From Cupriavidus pinatubonensis (GTDB lineage Bacteria; Pseudomonadota; Gammaproteobacteria; Burkholderiales; Burkholderiaceae): 64,000 bases of DNA. The notes beneath the pieces are model-generated. The model was not told the DNA's origin, ran no database searches, and worked only from the letters and a program-made list of their open reading frames with translations. Within the stretch, counting starts at the first letter, position 1. Each line of letters begins with the position of its first letter. The stretch spans positions 3,720,001 through 3,784,000 of the forward strand of contig NZ_CP080767.1 of NCBI RefSeq assembly GCF_019602855.1, in the 5' to 3' direction. Shown here one piece after another: positions 12,035-22,300 of this stretch. The position numbers and the translations under genes are program-made.

Positions 12035-12772
12035 ATGCAAACCTTCTATCAGCTGTTCGACGAAACCTCGTCGACCTTCACCTACCTGCTGATCGACGCC
12101 ACCACGCGCGACGCGATCCTGATCGATCCGGTCGACCACCAACTCGAGCGCGACATGGCCGTGCTGCGCGACGCGGGCGCCAGCCTCGCGTGGGTGGTGG
12201 AAACCCATGCCCATGCCGACCACATCACGTCGGCAGGCCATGTCGCCATGCAGACCGGCGCAAAGACCGCTGCGCCATCGGGATGCGACATCAAGCCGGC
12301 GCAGATGCAGCTGATCGACGGCGATACGCTCACCTTCGGCACGCAGGTACTGCGCGCGATCCATACGCCCGGGCATACCGCCGGCAGCATGAGCTACCTG
12401 TGGGAGGAAGCCACGCCGGATGGCCCATTGCGCCGCGTGTTCACCGGTGACGCATTGCTGATCGACGGCTGTGGCCGCACCGATTTCCAATCCGGCGATG
12501 CCGGCACGCTATATGACAGCCTGACGCGCAAGCTGTTCGCGTTGCCCGATGAGACCCTCGTATTTCCGGCGCACGACTACAAGGGCCGGACGTCGTCGAC
12601 CATCGGCCAGGAGCGTGCACACAACAGCCGCGTGGCCGGACGTACGCGCGATGAGTTCATCGACATGATGCGCAACCTGAACCTGCCGCGCCCGAAGCTG
12701 ATCGATGTCGCAGTGCCGGCCAACCAGCGGCTCGGGCTGCGCGATGGCGAAAGCGTGCCGCATGGCGCCTGA
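12035..12772 (+). CDS. ETHE1-like persulfide dioxygenase (metallo-beta-lactamase fold)
   Basis: The protein has 245 residues. The metal-binding motif is HAHADH at residues 58-63; the further ligands sit in IHTPGHTAGSMSY and FTGDALLIDGCGRTDFQSGDAGTLYDSL. This last segment is diagnostic for the ETHE1/persulfide dioxygenase branch and separates it from glyoxalase II. The reaction in the family is oxidation of glutathione persulfide to sulfite with one mononuclear iron. The C-terminal part (PAHDYKGRTSSTIGQERAHN, PKLIDVAVPANQRLG) also fits. It follows sdaA by 82 bases on the same strand. No rhodanese or sulfide:quinone reductase gene is beside it. Confidence 0.9.
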   Translation: MQTFYQLFDETSSTFTYLLIDATTRDAILIDPVDHQLERDMAVLRDAGASLAWVVETHAHADHITSAGHVAMQTGAKTAAPSGCDIKPAQMQLIDGDTLTFGTQVLRAIHTPGHTAGSMSYLWEEATPDGPLRRVFTGDALLIDGCGRTDFQSGDAGTLYDSLTRKLFALPDETLVFPAHDYKGRTSSTIGQERAHNSRVAGRTRDEFIDMMRNLNLPRPKLIDVAVPANQRLGLRDGESVPHGA

Positions 12773-12929
12773 GTACAGGCGCGTCAAATCCTTCTATTCG
12801 GCGCGCCAAAAACTCTGAATTGACTTCGCGCTGACCGCTGCAATACTGATCTCTCTGCCATATCGGGCATGCACTGGCGTTGCGGCGTTGCGCATGGAGC
12901 GCGCCGGGCCATCACAGGGAGATGTCATC

Positions 12930-13418
12930 ATGAAGCTGAACACGAGCGCTCACCGCAGCCTGGGTGTGCTGGCAGCCATGCTGGCCGCGCTGGCTCTCGC
13001 ACCGGCCCAGGCGCAGCAAAAGCCGGTCGCCTATCCTGCCAAGGGGCAGAGCCAGCAGCAGCAATCGAGCGATGACGGTGCCTGCTACAGCTGGGCCAAG
13101 CAGCAGACCGGCGTCGATCCGGCACAAGCCGCGGCGCCGCAACCTCAGGCACAGGCGCAGAGCGGCCAGCGCGTGCGCGGCGCAGCAGGTGGTGCGGCGA
13201 CCGGTGCGGTGGTCGGAGCGATCGCGGGCGATGCCGGCAAGGGAGCCGCGGCCGGCGCAGCGGCGGGTACGGTTGCGGGTGGCGTGGCACACCGGCAATC
13301 GCGCAGGCAGGCCGCCGCCGCCAATGAGCAGATGGCAGCCAATACCAGCCAGGCGATGTCAAGCTACTACCAGGCCTGGGGAGCCTGCATGCAGGGGCGC
13401 GGCTATTCCGTGAAGTAG
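12930..13418 (+). CDS. Exported glycine-zipper family protein
   Basis: The protein has 162 residues counted from ATG 12930, which has AGGGAGA at 12916-12922; the open frame runs further upstream, but without a signal peptide. A signal peptide with cleavage after APAQA (about residue 29) sends it to the periplasm. A Gln-rich low-complexity stretch follows, then a glycine-zipper segment (GAAGGAATGAVVGAIAGDAGKGAAAGAAAG) which could insert in a membrane, and a C-terminal YYQAWGACMQGRGYSVK tail. Two Cys (CYSW, GACM) could form a disulfide. The biochemical role is unknown. It is convergent with ybdK, with 25 bases between the stops. Confidence 0.8.
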   Translation: MKLNTSAHRSLGVLAAMLAALALAPAQAQQKPVAYPAKGQSQQQQSSDDGACYSWAKQQTGVDPAQAAAPQPQAQAQSGQRVRGAAGGAATGAVVGAIAGDAGKGAAAGAAAGTVAGGVAHRQSRRQAAAANEQMAANTSQAMSSYYQAWGACMQGRGYSVK

Positions 13419-13443
13419 GCGGCCGTGGCGGCCGGGCGGTGCG

Positions 13444-14559
13444 TCAAGCCGCCCAGCGCTCGCAGGCCTGCCGCACCGTTTCGCGCTGGGTGCGCGCGTC
13501 GGCGTCGACCTGGCGCAGCCATTCGGCATCCCCGTTGCGATTCTCGGCCAGTGCACGAATATTTGCCAGCGCCTGCATCGACCCCAATGCCTCGGCGTGC
13601 GGCACGAGCGCGTCGCAGATCGACAGGATGTGCTCGGCGATTGGCCGGCGCGTCAGCTCGTTGGGGTGCACGTATTCGCCTTCCAGCCCGAAGCGGCAGG
13701 CCTGGAAGCGGTTGAAGGTGTAGACCAGGTAATCGTCTTCCTGCGGCATGAACGGGCGCGACAGCAGCAGGTAGCGCGCCAGCATCTGGATGTACGCGGC
13801 GATATCGCAGGCACGCTCCACGGTCAGCGGCGTGTCCATCACGCGCACTTCGATCGTGCCGAATTCGGGCTTGGGACGGATATCCCAGTAGAAGTCCTTC
13901 ATGCTCTCGATCACGCCCGTATTGCGCATTTTTTCGAAATACGCGGTAAAGGCGTCCCAAGTGAGCAGGAACGGCGCGCGCCCGCTCATCGGGAAGGCCG
14001 CGACCGAGTTGAGGCGCGCCGACGCAAAGCCGGTATCGACCCCTTGCACATACGGCGAAGAGGCTGCGAGCGCAACAAAGTGCGGCACGTAGCGGCCGAT
14101 GGCATGCAACAGGAACAGCGACTCATCCGCGCTCGGGCAGCCGATATGGACGTGCTGGCCGAACACCGTGAACTGCTTGGCGAGATAGCCGTACAGCTCC
14201 GAGATGTACTGGTAGCGCGGGGAGTCCGAAATGATGCGGTCGGCCCATTGCTGGAACGGATGCGTGCCGCCTCCGCTGATGCCGATGTTCAGCGAGCGAG
14301 AGGCGGCCTGCATCAGGTCGCGCATGGTGGTCAGTTCGTCCAGCGCCTGCTGGTAGGTGTGGCAGATGCCCGTGCTGATCTCGATCATCGACGGGCTGAT
14401 CTCGGGCTTGATATCGCCGGCATGCTGGGCGCCCTTGAGCGCGCGCAACAGGTCAGGCGCGAATGGCGCGAGGTCATAGTCATGCCGATTGACAAGCTGC
14501 AGCTCCAGCTCGACGCCGAAGGTCAGTGCTTCGGAATGCTTGAACGGTTCGAGCGACAT
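13444..14559 (-). CDS. ybdK: YbdK-type carboxylate-amine ligase (GCS2 family)
   Basis: The protein has 371 residues and belongs to the glutamate-cysteine ligase type 2 fold: [12 protein letters not shown] at the N-terminus (Glu residues of the metal/ATP site), [28 protein letters not shown], and the C-terminal [15 protein letters not shown]. coli YbdK has weak glutamate-cysteine ligase activity in vitro. The start is ATG 14559, since GGAGGAG stands just upstream and the stop codon of the antiporter gene shares its last base with this ATG (TGATG). That overlap means translational coupling with the antiporter. Confidence 0.92.
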   Translation of the reverse strand: MSLEPFKHSEALTFGVELELQLVNRHDYDLAPFAPDLLRALKGAQHAGDIKPEISPSMIEISTGICHTYQQALDELTTMRDLMQAASRSLNIGISGGGTHPFQQWADRIISDSPRYQYISELYGYLAKQFTVFGQHVHIGCPSADESLFLLHAIGRYVPHFVALAASSPYVQGVDTGFASARLNSVAAFPMSGRAPFLLTWDAFTAYFEKMRNTGVIESMKDFYWDIRPKPEFGTIEVRVMDTPLTVERACDIAAYIQMLARYLLLSRPFMPQEDDYLVYTFNRFQACRFGLEGEYVHPNELTRRPIAEHILSICDALVPHAEALGSMQALANIRALAENRNGDAEWLRQVDADARTQRETVRQACERWAA

Positions 14560-15785
14560 CAGCGCCCTCCTCCATTGCCGCGCTGGTCGGCACGGACTTC
14601 GCCGGCGAAGCGCAGCGCCCAGGCCGCGATCACGGGGCCCAGCAGTTGCTCGATGGCCAGCGCGCACAGGATGATGGCGGCCAGCGGTTGTCCGGTACTC
14701 GGATACAGACGCGCGACATCGTTCATCAACAGGTACGCCAGGCCCGACATCGGCGCGAGCGCCAGGCCCAGTGCCATGCACTGGCGCAGGCTCAGGCCAG
14801 AAAACGATCCCAGCGACACCACGCCGGCAAACTTCGCCGCATGGCGCAGCAGCACCAGCACCACGGCATACATGCCGCCGACGACCCAGTCTTGCGCCGT
14901 GAGCGGCAGGCCCAGCGACACCACCATCACGATGATCAGCAGACTGCCCGCGCTACCGAAGTGCGTCGGCCACACATGCGGCTGGCTGTCCTGGTGCTTG
15001 AACACCACGCCGGCCAGCATCAGCGTGAGCGGCATGGACAATTTTAGTACCCGAGTCAGCGCAAGCGTGAACAGCACCAGGCCCACGAGCACAAGGAAGC
15101 TGTAGTGGTCGTCGGCCGACATGCGCTCATAGATCGCATGCCCGATCTTGCCAACCACCCAGGCCAGCAGGCAGGAGCCGACCAGCAGATAAAGCGGATG
15201 AAGCAGCGCGGCGCCGAGGTTGCCATATTCCGAATGCAGCCAGCCCGTCGCGACCTGCACAATCACGGCGGCATAAATGCTGTTGAGCGCGGCCATGGCC
15301 ATCAGCCGCTCGGTCACCTGGCCTTCGGCGCGCAACTCGTTCTTGAGCTGCAGCACGATAGTCGGCGAAGTGCTGACTGCGATGCCGCCCGCAAGAATCG
15401 CAATCCCGGGCGATGCGCCGATCCACTGCAACACCGCGGCCACCAGGCCCCAGGTCAGCACGCTTTCGAACGCACTGGTCAGCAGCAGCCAGCGGTTGGC
15501 GCTCAGCCAGATCAGCGAAAGACGATGCCCCAGCTCGAACAGGGCGAGTGCCAGCGCCATATCGATCAGGATACGGGTCTGGCCGATCATGTTGGTGTCG
15601 ACGATGCTGCGCCCGAGCATGCCCGCGCAGAGGCCTGCCGCCGCATAGCCGACGATGCGGGGGCAGCCCAGCCAGCGGCGGCATAGTTCGCCCGCAAGGC
15701 CAGCGCCGACCAGCGCCAGGCCGACCCAGAACAGGCCGCCGGGGGCGAGCGGAAGTGACGGGAAAAGTTGGCTTAGTCCATTCAT
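14559..15785 (-). CDS. Cation:proton antiporter, CPA2 (KefB/GerN-like) membrane part only
   Basis: About 408 residues from ATG 15785 (MNGLSQLF); earlier ATGs at 15794 and 15815 in the same frame are possible. It has ten or more hydrophobic segments with the Na_H_Exchanger pattern: [22 protein letters not shown] at the N-terminus, [15 protein letters not shown] in the middle (the usual unwound helix site), and [10 protein letters not shown]. It would exchange a monovalent cation for protons across the inner membrane. It ends without a TrkA-N/RCK domain, so it lacks the usual NAD-binding gate of KefB/KefC. Its stop overlaps the ybdK start by one base. Confidence 0.85.
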   Translation of the reverse strand: MNGLSQLFPSLPLAPGGLFWVGLALVGAGLAGELCRRWLGCPRIVGYAAAGLCAGMLGRSIVDTNMIGQTRILIDMALALALFELGHRLSLIWLSANRWLLLTSAFESVLTWGLVAAVLQWIGASPGIAILAGGIAVSTSPTIVLQLKNELRAEGQVTERLMAMAALNSIYAAVIVQVATGWLHSEYGNLGAALLHPLYLLVGSCLLAWVVGKIGHAIYERMSADDHYSFLVLVGLVLFTLALTRVLKLSMPLTLMLAGVVFKHQDSQPHVWPTHFGSAGSLLIIVMVVSLGLPLTAQDWVVGGMYAVVLVLLRHAAKFAGVVSLGSFSGLSLRQCMALGLALAPMSGLAYLLMNDVARLYPSTGQPLAAIILCALAIEQLLGPVIAAWALRFAGEVRADQRGNGGGR

Positions 15786-15877
15786 GCGTGACATGGTAAT
15801 GGAAGCACATGACATTCCATGTCAGCCATTGTCTGACACCGCACGCATTGCGCCAACTTCTTTCGCTAACTTTCAAT

Positions 15878-15901
15878 AAAAAACGCCATCTTCGCTGATG
15901 G
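15878..15901 (-). terminator. Candidate intrinsic terminator of the TPR gene
   Basis: Read on the minus strand: stem CCATC/GATGG (15901-15897 with 15890-15886), then CG and six T (15883-15878). The stem is short, so termination may be partial. Confidence 0.45.
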
Positions 15902-15960
15902 AGTTTCTCATTGTGGGATCGCGCGGTGCATGAGGCCGTATCAGCCCCGTGATCAGTGCT

Positions 15961-17928
15961 TTACACGCCCCACAACTTCCATTTCGGCCGGGTAGCCCGC
16001 AATGCGGCTTCGACCTTGGCATGGAGGCCGCGCGTACGGCCCTGCTCGGCGCCCGCGGCGCGCGCCTTGTCGAAGTAGCCGAGTGCGGTCTCGCGCTGCG
16101 CCAGTCCGACCGCCGATTCCACCGCACGCAGCCAGGTCTCGGCATCCCAGTCGTCGCGCACGGCAAACGCGGCCGCGAAGTCTGCCAGCGCCGCGTCGTG
16201 GCGCGCGGCGGCATTGTGGATCAGCGCGCGCTGCACTCGCGGCGCGGCCTGGTCCCACGCATCGCCTTCGGTCATGACAATGGCCTGCTCGAACAGCGGC
16301 AAGGCGCGCTCATAGTCGCCCAGGTCACGCCAAACCTGTCCAAAGCGGTTGAACAGCCACGCATCCTCCACGAGCAGCGCGCGACGTTGCTGGGTGTCGA
16401 TCTCGGCCAGTGCATCGGTACGGTCGTGCGGATCCATGCCGTCCATGCGCGTCTGCACCAGCGCTGCGTAATGCGCCCGCGCATGCGCCATCGGGTGCGC
16501 GGCCTCGCTGCGGGCCTCCACGGGCAGTGCGTCGAGGCGGGCGTCCATATGCGCCATGGCTGCCCCCGCGGCCTCGGCCGCTTCGGCACCCCCGATGGCC
16601 TTCCACGCGGCGATCAGCCGGCTGAACGCCCACGTCACATCGGCCGGATTGCGCTCGAGTGGATAGCGATTGAGCACCTCGCCCGCCAGTTCTACCACCT
16701 GCTGGTGCTGGCCGGCGCCAGCATGGCAATCGAGCAGGTCGATCCAGTGGTCGATGAACTCGCTCGCGGCCATGCCCTTGCGGTGCAGCGCGATGCGCGA
16801 CTCCAGATTGCCCGCGTCGGCCGGAAGGCTGCGCGACAGAAGGCGGCACAGCAGCGAATAGACGTGCGGGTCGGCATTGCCGCCATGGCCGCTGGCATCG
16901 CCCTCGCCGGTCGCGAAGTACTGGTCGAAGCGCGCGACGCCAAGCTGGCAGGCTTCCACCAACCGGGGCCGCAGCGCGGCTTCGGCCTGCGGCACCTCGT
17001 CGATAAACTCGCCGAGCGCCGTGGCGGCACGGTAGTAGCCGGCGCCGTCGTCACTATCGGTCGCCAGGCTGAACTTCAGCCAGGGTTGGGAATCGGTACC
17101 CGGCGTGCCGGGCTGGGCCGTCCGGGCGGCCTGGTGGCGCCAGGCCATTGCGCGTACCTGGGTCTGCGGGTCCGGGCACTGGCGCTGGTACACGGCGAGG
17201 TCGTCCTGCGCCCCTTCCGTGTCGCCGGCACCGAAGCGCAGCGGCGCACGCAGGCGGCGGGCCTGCGGATGGTCCGGAGATGCGGCAAGCACCAGCCCGG
17301 CTTGCTCGCCGGCGAGCGCATCGGCGACTTCGGGTTCAAGTTCGAGCAGATCCGGGTTGTCCAGCGCAATGCGCCCCAGGCAGACGCGCATCATGGGCTC
17401 GACGGGCTGGCCCGCTGCCTCGGTACGGACGATTGCGTCGTGTACGAGCGGCAGGATGTCCTCCGCGCCCAGATCAGGCGCGCGATACAGCAGGTCGTGC
17501 CAGTAGCGGCCTGCGCCGGCCAGGTCGCCGAGTCGGTAGCAAGCCAGCCCCGCGTGGAAATGCGCGGGCCACTCGCCTGACAGCAGGCCGTTGCGCTGCG
17601 AGGCCTCGTGCAGCCACGGCAATGCATCGCGATCCCGGCCAAGGCTCATCAGCATGGCGCCATAGCGATGCGCGAGCACACCGCGCGACGCCCACCGGTG
17701 AGGCGGCGCAAGGTTCAACGTCTCCAGCCGCGAAAGTGCCCCATCAAGCACCGCGAAGGCCGACTGCGCATCGCCCTTGTCGAAGAACAACCGTGCCTGC
17801 AGCGTGGTGAAATCGACCACTTCGGGCCGGGCCGCCGACAACTGGCCGGCAATCTCCAGCGCTTCATCGAACCGGCCTACACCGGCCAGTTCGACGGCGC
17901 GGTCGTAGCTGACTTCCTGCACGGACAC
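15961..17928 (-). CDS. Large TPR-repeat protein of unknown function
   Basis: The protein has 655 residues from GTG 17928, chosen because AAGGAG stands six bases upstream; the open frame extends to 18126 but across the neighbouring terminator. No signal peptide or membrane segment is visible, so it is probably cytoplasmic. The whole chain is Ala/Leu/Asp/Arg-rich helical repeats of TPR type, for example RAVELAGVGRFDEALEIAGQ, ARLFFDKGDAQSAFAVLDGA, VWRDLGDYERALPLFEQA and RHDAALADFAAAFAV. Such proteins act as interaction platforms, but no partner can be named. It is transcribed alone, with a terminator on each side. I do not recognise a specific family beyond TPR. Confidence 0.75.
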   Translation of the reverse strand: MSVQEVSYDRAVELAGVGRFDEALEIAGQLSAARPEVVDFTTLQARLFFDKGDAQSAFAVLDGALSRLETLNLAPPHRWASRGVLAHRYGAMLMSLGRDRDALPWLHEASQRNGLLSGEWPAHFHAGLACYRLGDLAGAGRYWHDLLYRAPDLGAEDILPLVHDAIVRTEAAGQPVEPMMRVCLGRIALDNPDLLELEPEVADALAGEQAGLVLAASPDHPQARRLRAPLRFGAGDTEGAQDDLAVYQRQCPDPQTQVRAMAWRHQAARTAQPGTPGTDSQPWLKFSLATDSDDGAGYYRAATALGEFIDEVPQAEAALRPRLVEACQLGVARFDQYFATGEGDASGHGGNADPHVYSLLCRLLSRSLPADAGNLESRIALHRKGMAASEFIDHWIDLLDCHAGAGQHQQVVELAGEVLNRYPLERNPADVTWAFSRLIAAWKAIGGAEAAEAAGAAMAHMDARLDALPVEARSEAAHPMAHARAHYAALVQTRMDGMDPHDRTDALAEIDTQQRRALLVEDAWLFNRFGQVWRDLGDYERALPLFEQAIVMTEGDAWDQAAPRVQRALIHNAAARHDAALADFAAAFAVRDDWDAETWLRAVESAVGLAQRETALGYFDKARAAGAEQGRTRGLHAKVEAALRATRPKWKLWGV

Positions 17929-18040
17929 GTACTGCTCCTTCTGGATTGGATAAACGAATGCGGAATTATGCGCCAAAGGCACGATCCCCCATCCGGGACA
18001 ACAAACGGCAGGGGTCAGTTCAATCTTTAGGATTGGCAAG

Positions 18041-18069
18041 AAAAAACGCCACCCTCGCAGGGTGGCGTT
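18041..18069 (-). terminator. Intrinsic terminator of the binding-protein gene
   Basis: A perfect 11-base-pair stem (18045-18055 with 18059-18069) has a 3-base loop. On the minus strand it runs into six T (18046-18041). It lies 24 bases after the stop of the downstream-reading binding-protein gene. Confidence 0.88.
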
Positions 18070-18092
18070 CTTCTGGCCTGGCGCCGGTGGGC

Positions 18093-19244
18093 TTACTTGC
18101 CGCCAACCGTCTCCAGCACGGTCCACTTGCCGCCGACCACCTTGTAGACGGTGATGCCGCCGTCCTTCAGGTCGCCACGGGCGTCGTACGCCAGCGTCTT
18201 GGTGGTGACGCCCTGCATGTTGGTCGCCGCCAGCACCGGCAGATAGCGCGCCGGATCGGCCGAGCCGGCCTTGACCATGGCGGTCATCATCGCGGTGGCG
18301 CCGTCATAGGCGTACGGCGAGTAGGTCTGCACCTTCGAGCCGAAGCGCTTCTCGTACTTCTTCTCGTACGCGGCGCCGCCCGGCATCTGGTCCAGCGGCA
18401 GGCCGGCCAGCGACACGACCGTGCCTTCGGCAGCCGGGCCGGCCAGCTTCAGGAAGTTGTCGGTCTTGGACATTTCGCCCGACACCAGCGGGGCCTTCAT
18501 GCCCAGTTCCTTGACCTGCTTGGCCATCGGGGCCGACTGGGTCTCGGCGCCGCCGTAGAAGATGATGTCCGGGTTGCTGCGCTTGATGTTGGTCAGCACG
18601 GCCTTGAAGTCCACCGCCTTGTCGTTGGTGAACTCGCGGCGCACGATCTTGCCGCCGGCGGCCTTGGCGGCCTTCTCGAACTCGTCAGCCAGGCCCTGGC
18701 CGTACGCGGTGCGGTCGTCAACGATCGCGATGTTCTTCGCGCCCAGCTTCTTCACGACGAACGCGCCGATCACCGAACCTTGCTGGGTGTCGGAAGTCAT
18801 CATGCGGAAAGTCGTCTTGAAGCCTTGCTTGGTGTATTCCGGTGCGGTCGCCATGGCGATCTGCGGAATGCCTGCGCGGTTGTAGACCATCGACGCCGGG
18901 ATGGTGGTGCCCGAGTTGAAGTGCCCGAGCATGCCCTGGATACCGTTGTCGACGAGCTTCTGCGCGACCACCGAGCCGGTCTTCGGATCGGCCTGGTCGT
19001 CTTCGGAGACCAGCACGAACTTGACTTCCTTGCCGCCGATCTTCGGCTTGGTGGCGTTCATGTCCTCGATGGCGAGGACGATGCCGTTCTGCATGTCCTT
19101 GCCGTACTGGGCCTGGCCGCCGGTCATCGGGCCGGCAAAGCCGAGCTTGATTTCCTGGGCCTGGGCGAAAGCCGCCGTGGCGCCAGTCAGGCCAGCGATA
19201 GTCAGGGCAACGGTCAGGGCCGTCTTGTGGAATGTCGAGGTCAT
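18093..19244 (-). CDS. Branched-chain amino acid ABC transporter substrate-binding protein (orphan)
   Basis: The protein has 383 residues: a signal peptide (MTSTFHKTALTVALTIAG ... AAFAQA) and then a mature type-1 periplasmic binding domain starting EIKLGFAGPMTGGQAQYG. LivJ/LivK-like landmarks are DDQADPKTGSVVAQKLV, GHFNSGTTIPAS, FRMMTSDTQQGS and TAYGQGLADEFEK. By family it binds leucine/isoleucine/valine or a related amino acid and delivers it to a LivHMGF importer. No permease or ATPase gene is next to it, so it must share a transporter coded elsewhere. A GGAG site precedes ATG 19244, and a strong terminator follows. Confidence 0.93.
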   Translation of the reverse strand: MTSTFHKTALTVALTIAGLTGATAAFAQAQEIKLGFAGPMTGGQAQYGKDMQNGIVLAIEDMNATKPKIGGKEVKFVLVSEDDQADPKTGSVVAQKLVDNGIQGMLGHFNSGTTIPASMVYNRAGIPQIAMATAPEYTKQGFKTTFRMMTSDTQQGSVIGAFVVKKLGAKNIAIVDDRTAYGQGLADEFEKAAKAAGGKIVRREFTNDKAVDFKAVLTNIKRSNPDIIFYGGAETQSAPMAKQVKELGMKAPLVSGEMSKTDNFLKLAGPAAEGTVVSLAGLPLDQMPGGAAYEKKYEKRFGSKVQTYSPYAYDGATAMMTAMVKAGSADPARYLPVLAATNMQGVTTKTLAYDARGDLKDGGITVYKVVGGKWTVLETVGGK

Positions 19245-19389
19245 CAGTTCTCCTTGGTGGCTGGTTCAGCCTTCTTGCTGCGCTTTTTCTACGCTTCGGG
19301 AACGCCGTCTGGGCGCTCCTCCCCTATGGATGCGCATGGCGGCAGGATCGCCGCCGCACATGCGCACGTCAAACTCTGTCCGTGCCGGC

Positions 19390-22300
19390 TCAGCCGATCG
19401 TCATCAGGCTGGCGTTGCCGCCGGCCGCCGCCGTGTTGACCGACAGCGAACGCTCGATCAGCAAACGTTCAAGAGCGATATTCGGCTCACCTTGCGCGAG
19501 GCCCTGCACGCCGATGATCGGCCCCGGCCGCGCTGCGACCTGCTCGCACACCGTGCGCAACTGGTCGGAATCGCCATGATGGATCACCGCGTCGAACGCG
19601 ACCTCCGGCGAAGTCCAGTCAGACACAATGCGGACGCGCGATTGTACGCCCTTGGGCAGCCGTGCAAACAGCCCACGCGAAACAGGGTTTTCCGCCATCA
19701 CAGCCTGGCTGCCGACTGCCAGAACAGCCGCGAGCTGGATGGCCAGATCCTGTTCCTGCGCCGCCAGGCACAGGACATGGTGGCGCGGCAGCAGCGAGTA
19801 GGTGTTGCGCTCGCCGGTCGGCCCGGGCAGCGTCACCGAAATGCCAGCCGCCGAGGCTTCGGCAAAGCGATCGCAGGCGGCGGCGACTTCCGGCATCTCG
19901 GTCTTCGCCCAGTCCTTCAGCGCCTGTGCGGCGACTGGGCGCTCCGGCGCAGCCGGCGCGTTGCCCGACGCTTCCGCCTGGCGCACGCTGCGAACCACCG
20001 CATCCTGCGGGCAGACCGACAGCAGGCGGTGCAGGTACAACGGGCCACCGGCCTTCGGACCAGTGCCCGACAGCGCCTCGCCGCCAAACGGCTGCACACC
20101 CACCACCGCGCCGACGATATTGCGGTTCACGTACAGATTGCCCACCTCGGCATGCTGCACGATCTGCGCGATGGTCTCGTCGATGCGGGTGTGGATCCCC
20201 ATCGTCAGGCCATAGTTGGTACCGTTGATCTGGCCGATCATAGTGTCCAGCGCGGCGCGCGGGAAGCGCACCACGTGCAGCACGGGGCCGAACACCTCGC
20301 GCTTGAGTTCGTCGATGCTGTCGAGTTCGATCAGGGTCGGCGGCACGAAGGTGCCATGGCGGCAGCTGGCGCCCTGCGGGGCATTCGGATCGGCCTGGTG
20401 CACGCGGCGACCCTTGGCGCGCATCGCATCGATATGGCGCACGATATTGCCGCGCGCTTCTTCGTCGATGACCGGGCCCACATCGGTGGACAGGCGATCC
20501 GGGTTGGCCATGGTCAGTTCATTCATGGCGCCCTTGAGCATGGCGAGCACGCGGTCGGCCACGTCTTCCTGCAGGCACAGCACGCGCAGCGCGGAGCAGC
20601 GCTGGCCGGCCGAGTCGAACGCGGAGTTGACTACGTCGCCCACGACCTGTTCGGCCAGTGCAGACGAGTCGACGATCATCGCGTTCTGGCCACCGGTTTC
20701 GGCGATTAGCGGAATCGGACGGCCGGCGGCATCGAGACGGCCGGCGATATTGCGCTGGAGGATACGCGCGACTTCGGTCGAGCCCGTGAACATCACGCCC
20801 TTGACGCGGGCGTCGCCCACCAGTGCCGCGCCCACGGTCTCGCCACGGCCCGGCAGCAGCTGCACGGCACCCGCCGGCACGCCGGCCTCGCGCAGGATGC
20901 GCACCGCGGCAGCGGCAATCAGCGGCGTCTGCTCGGCGGGCTTGGCCAGCACCGTATTGCCGGCGGCCAGCGCTGCGGCCACCTGCCCGGTGAAGATCGC
21001 CAGCGGGAAATTCCACGGGCTGATGCAGACCACCGGGCCCAGCGGGCGGTGCGTCTCGTTGTCGAAGCTGCGGCGCACTTCGGCCGCGTAGTAGCGCAGG
21101 AAGTCCACCGCCTCGCGCACTTCGGCGATCGCGTTCGAGAAGGTCTTGCCGGCCTCGCGCATGATGATGCCCATCAGCGACTGCATCTGCGCTTCCATCA
21201 GGTCGGCGGCGCGTTCAAGCGCGGAGGCACGGACGTCGGGCGGCGTGGCCTGCCAGATCGGTGCCGCATTGGCGGCGGCCTGCAGCGCGGCGTCGACATC
21301 GGCCTGGCTGGCTTCAGTGACCTGGCCCACGACGTCGCGATGGTCGGCCGGGTTCAGCACCGGCGTGGTGATGGCATCGGCTGCGCGCGGGACCTCGGTA
21401 CCCAGCATCGGATCGGCCACGACGCGTTCGCTTGTACCGGCCAGCAGCGCGGACGACAGCGAAGCGAGGCGATGCTCGTTGGCAAGGTCGATACCCGCCG
21501 AGTTCGCGCGCGACTTGCCATAAAGGCCGCGCGGCGACGGGATCTTCGGATGCGGCAGGCCCAGCGTGCCTTCATCGCGATGCATGGTCTCGACCACGGC
21601 GACCGGGTCGGCCACCAGTTCATCGAGCGAAATCGTGTCGTCGGCAATCCGGTTGACGAACGAGGTGTTGGCGCCGTTTTCGAGCAGGCGGCGCACCAGG
21701 TAGGCGAGCAGCGTTTCATGCGTGCCAACCGGCGCGTAGATACGGCACGGGCGGTTGAACTTGCCGTCGGCGATCGGGCCGACGACCTGGTCGTACAGCG
21801 GCTCGCCCATGCCGTGCAGGCACTGGAATTCGTACTGGCCGGGATAGTAGCTATGGCCGGCAATCTGGTAGATGGCCGACAGCGTGTGCGCGTTGTGCGT
21901 GGCGAACTGTGGATAAATTGCGTCGGGCACCGACAGCAGCTTGCGCGCGCAGGCCACGTACGACACATCGGTGTAGACCTTGCGCGTGTAGACCGGATAG
22001 CCTTCCAGGCCTTCGACTTGGGCGCGCTTGATTTCGCTGTCCCAGTAGGCGCCCTTAACCAGGCGGATCATCAGGCGGTGGCGGCTGCGGCGCGCGAGGT
22101 CGATCAGGTAGTCGATCACGAACGGGCAGCGCTTCTGGTAGCCCTGCACCACGAAGCCGATGCCGTTCCAGCCGGCCAGCTCGGGCTCGAAGCACAGGCG
22201 TTCGAGCAGGTCGAGCGAGATCTCGAGGCGGTCGGCCTCTTCGGCGTCGATGTTGATGCCGATGTCGTACTGGCGCGCCAGCAGCGTCAGCGACTTCAGG

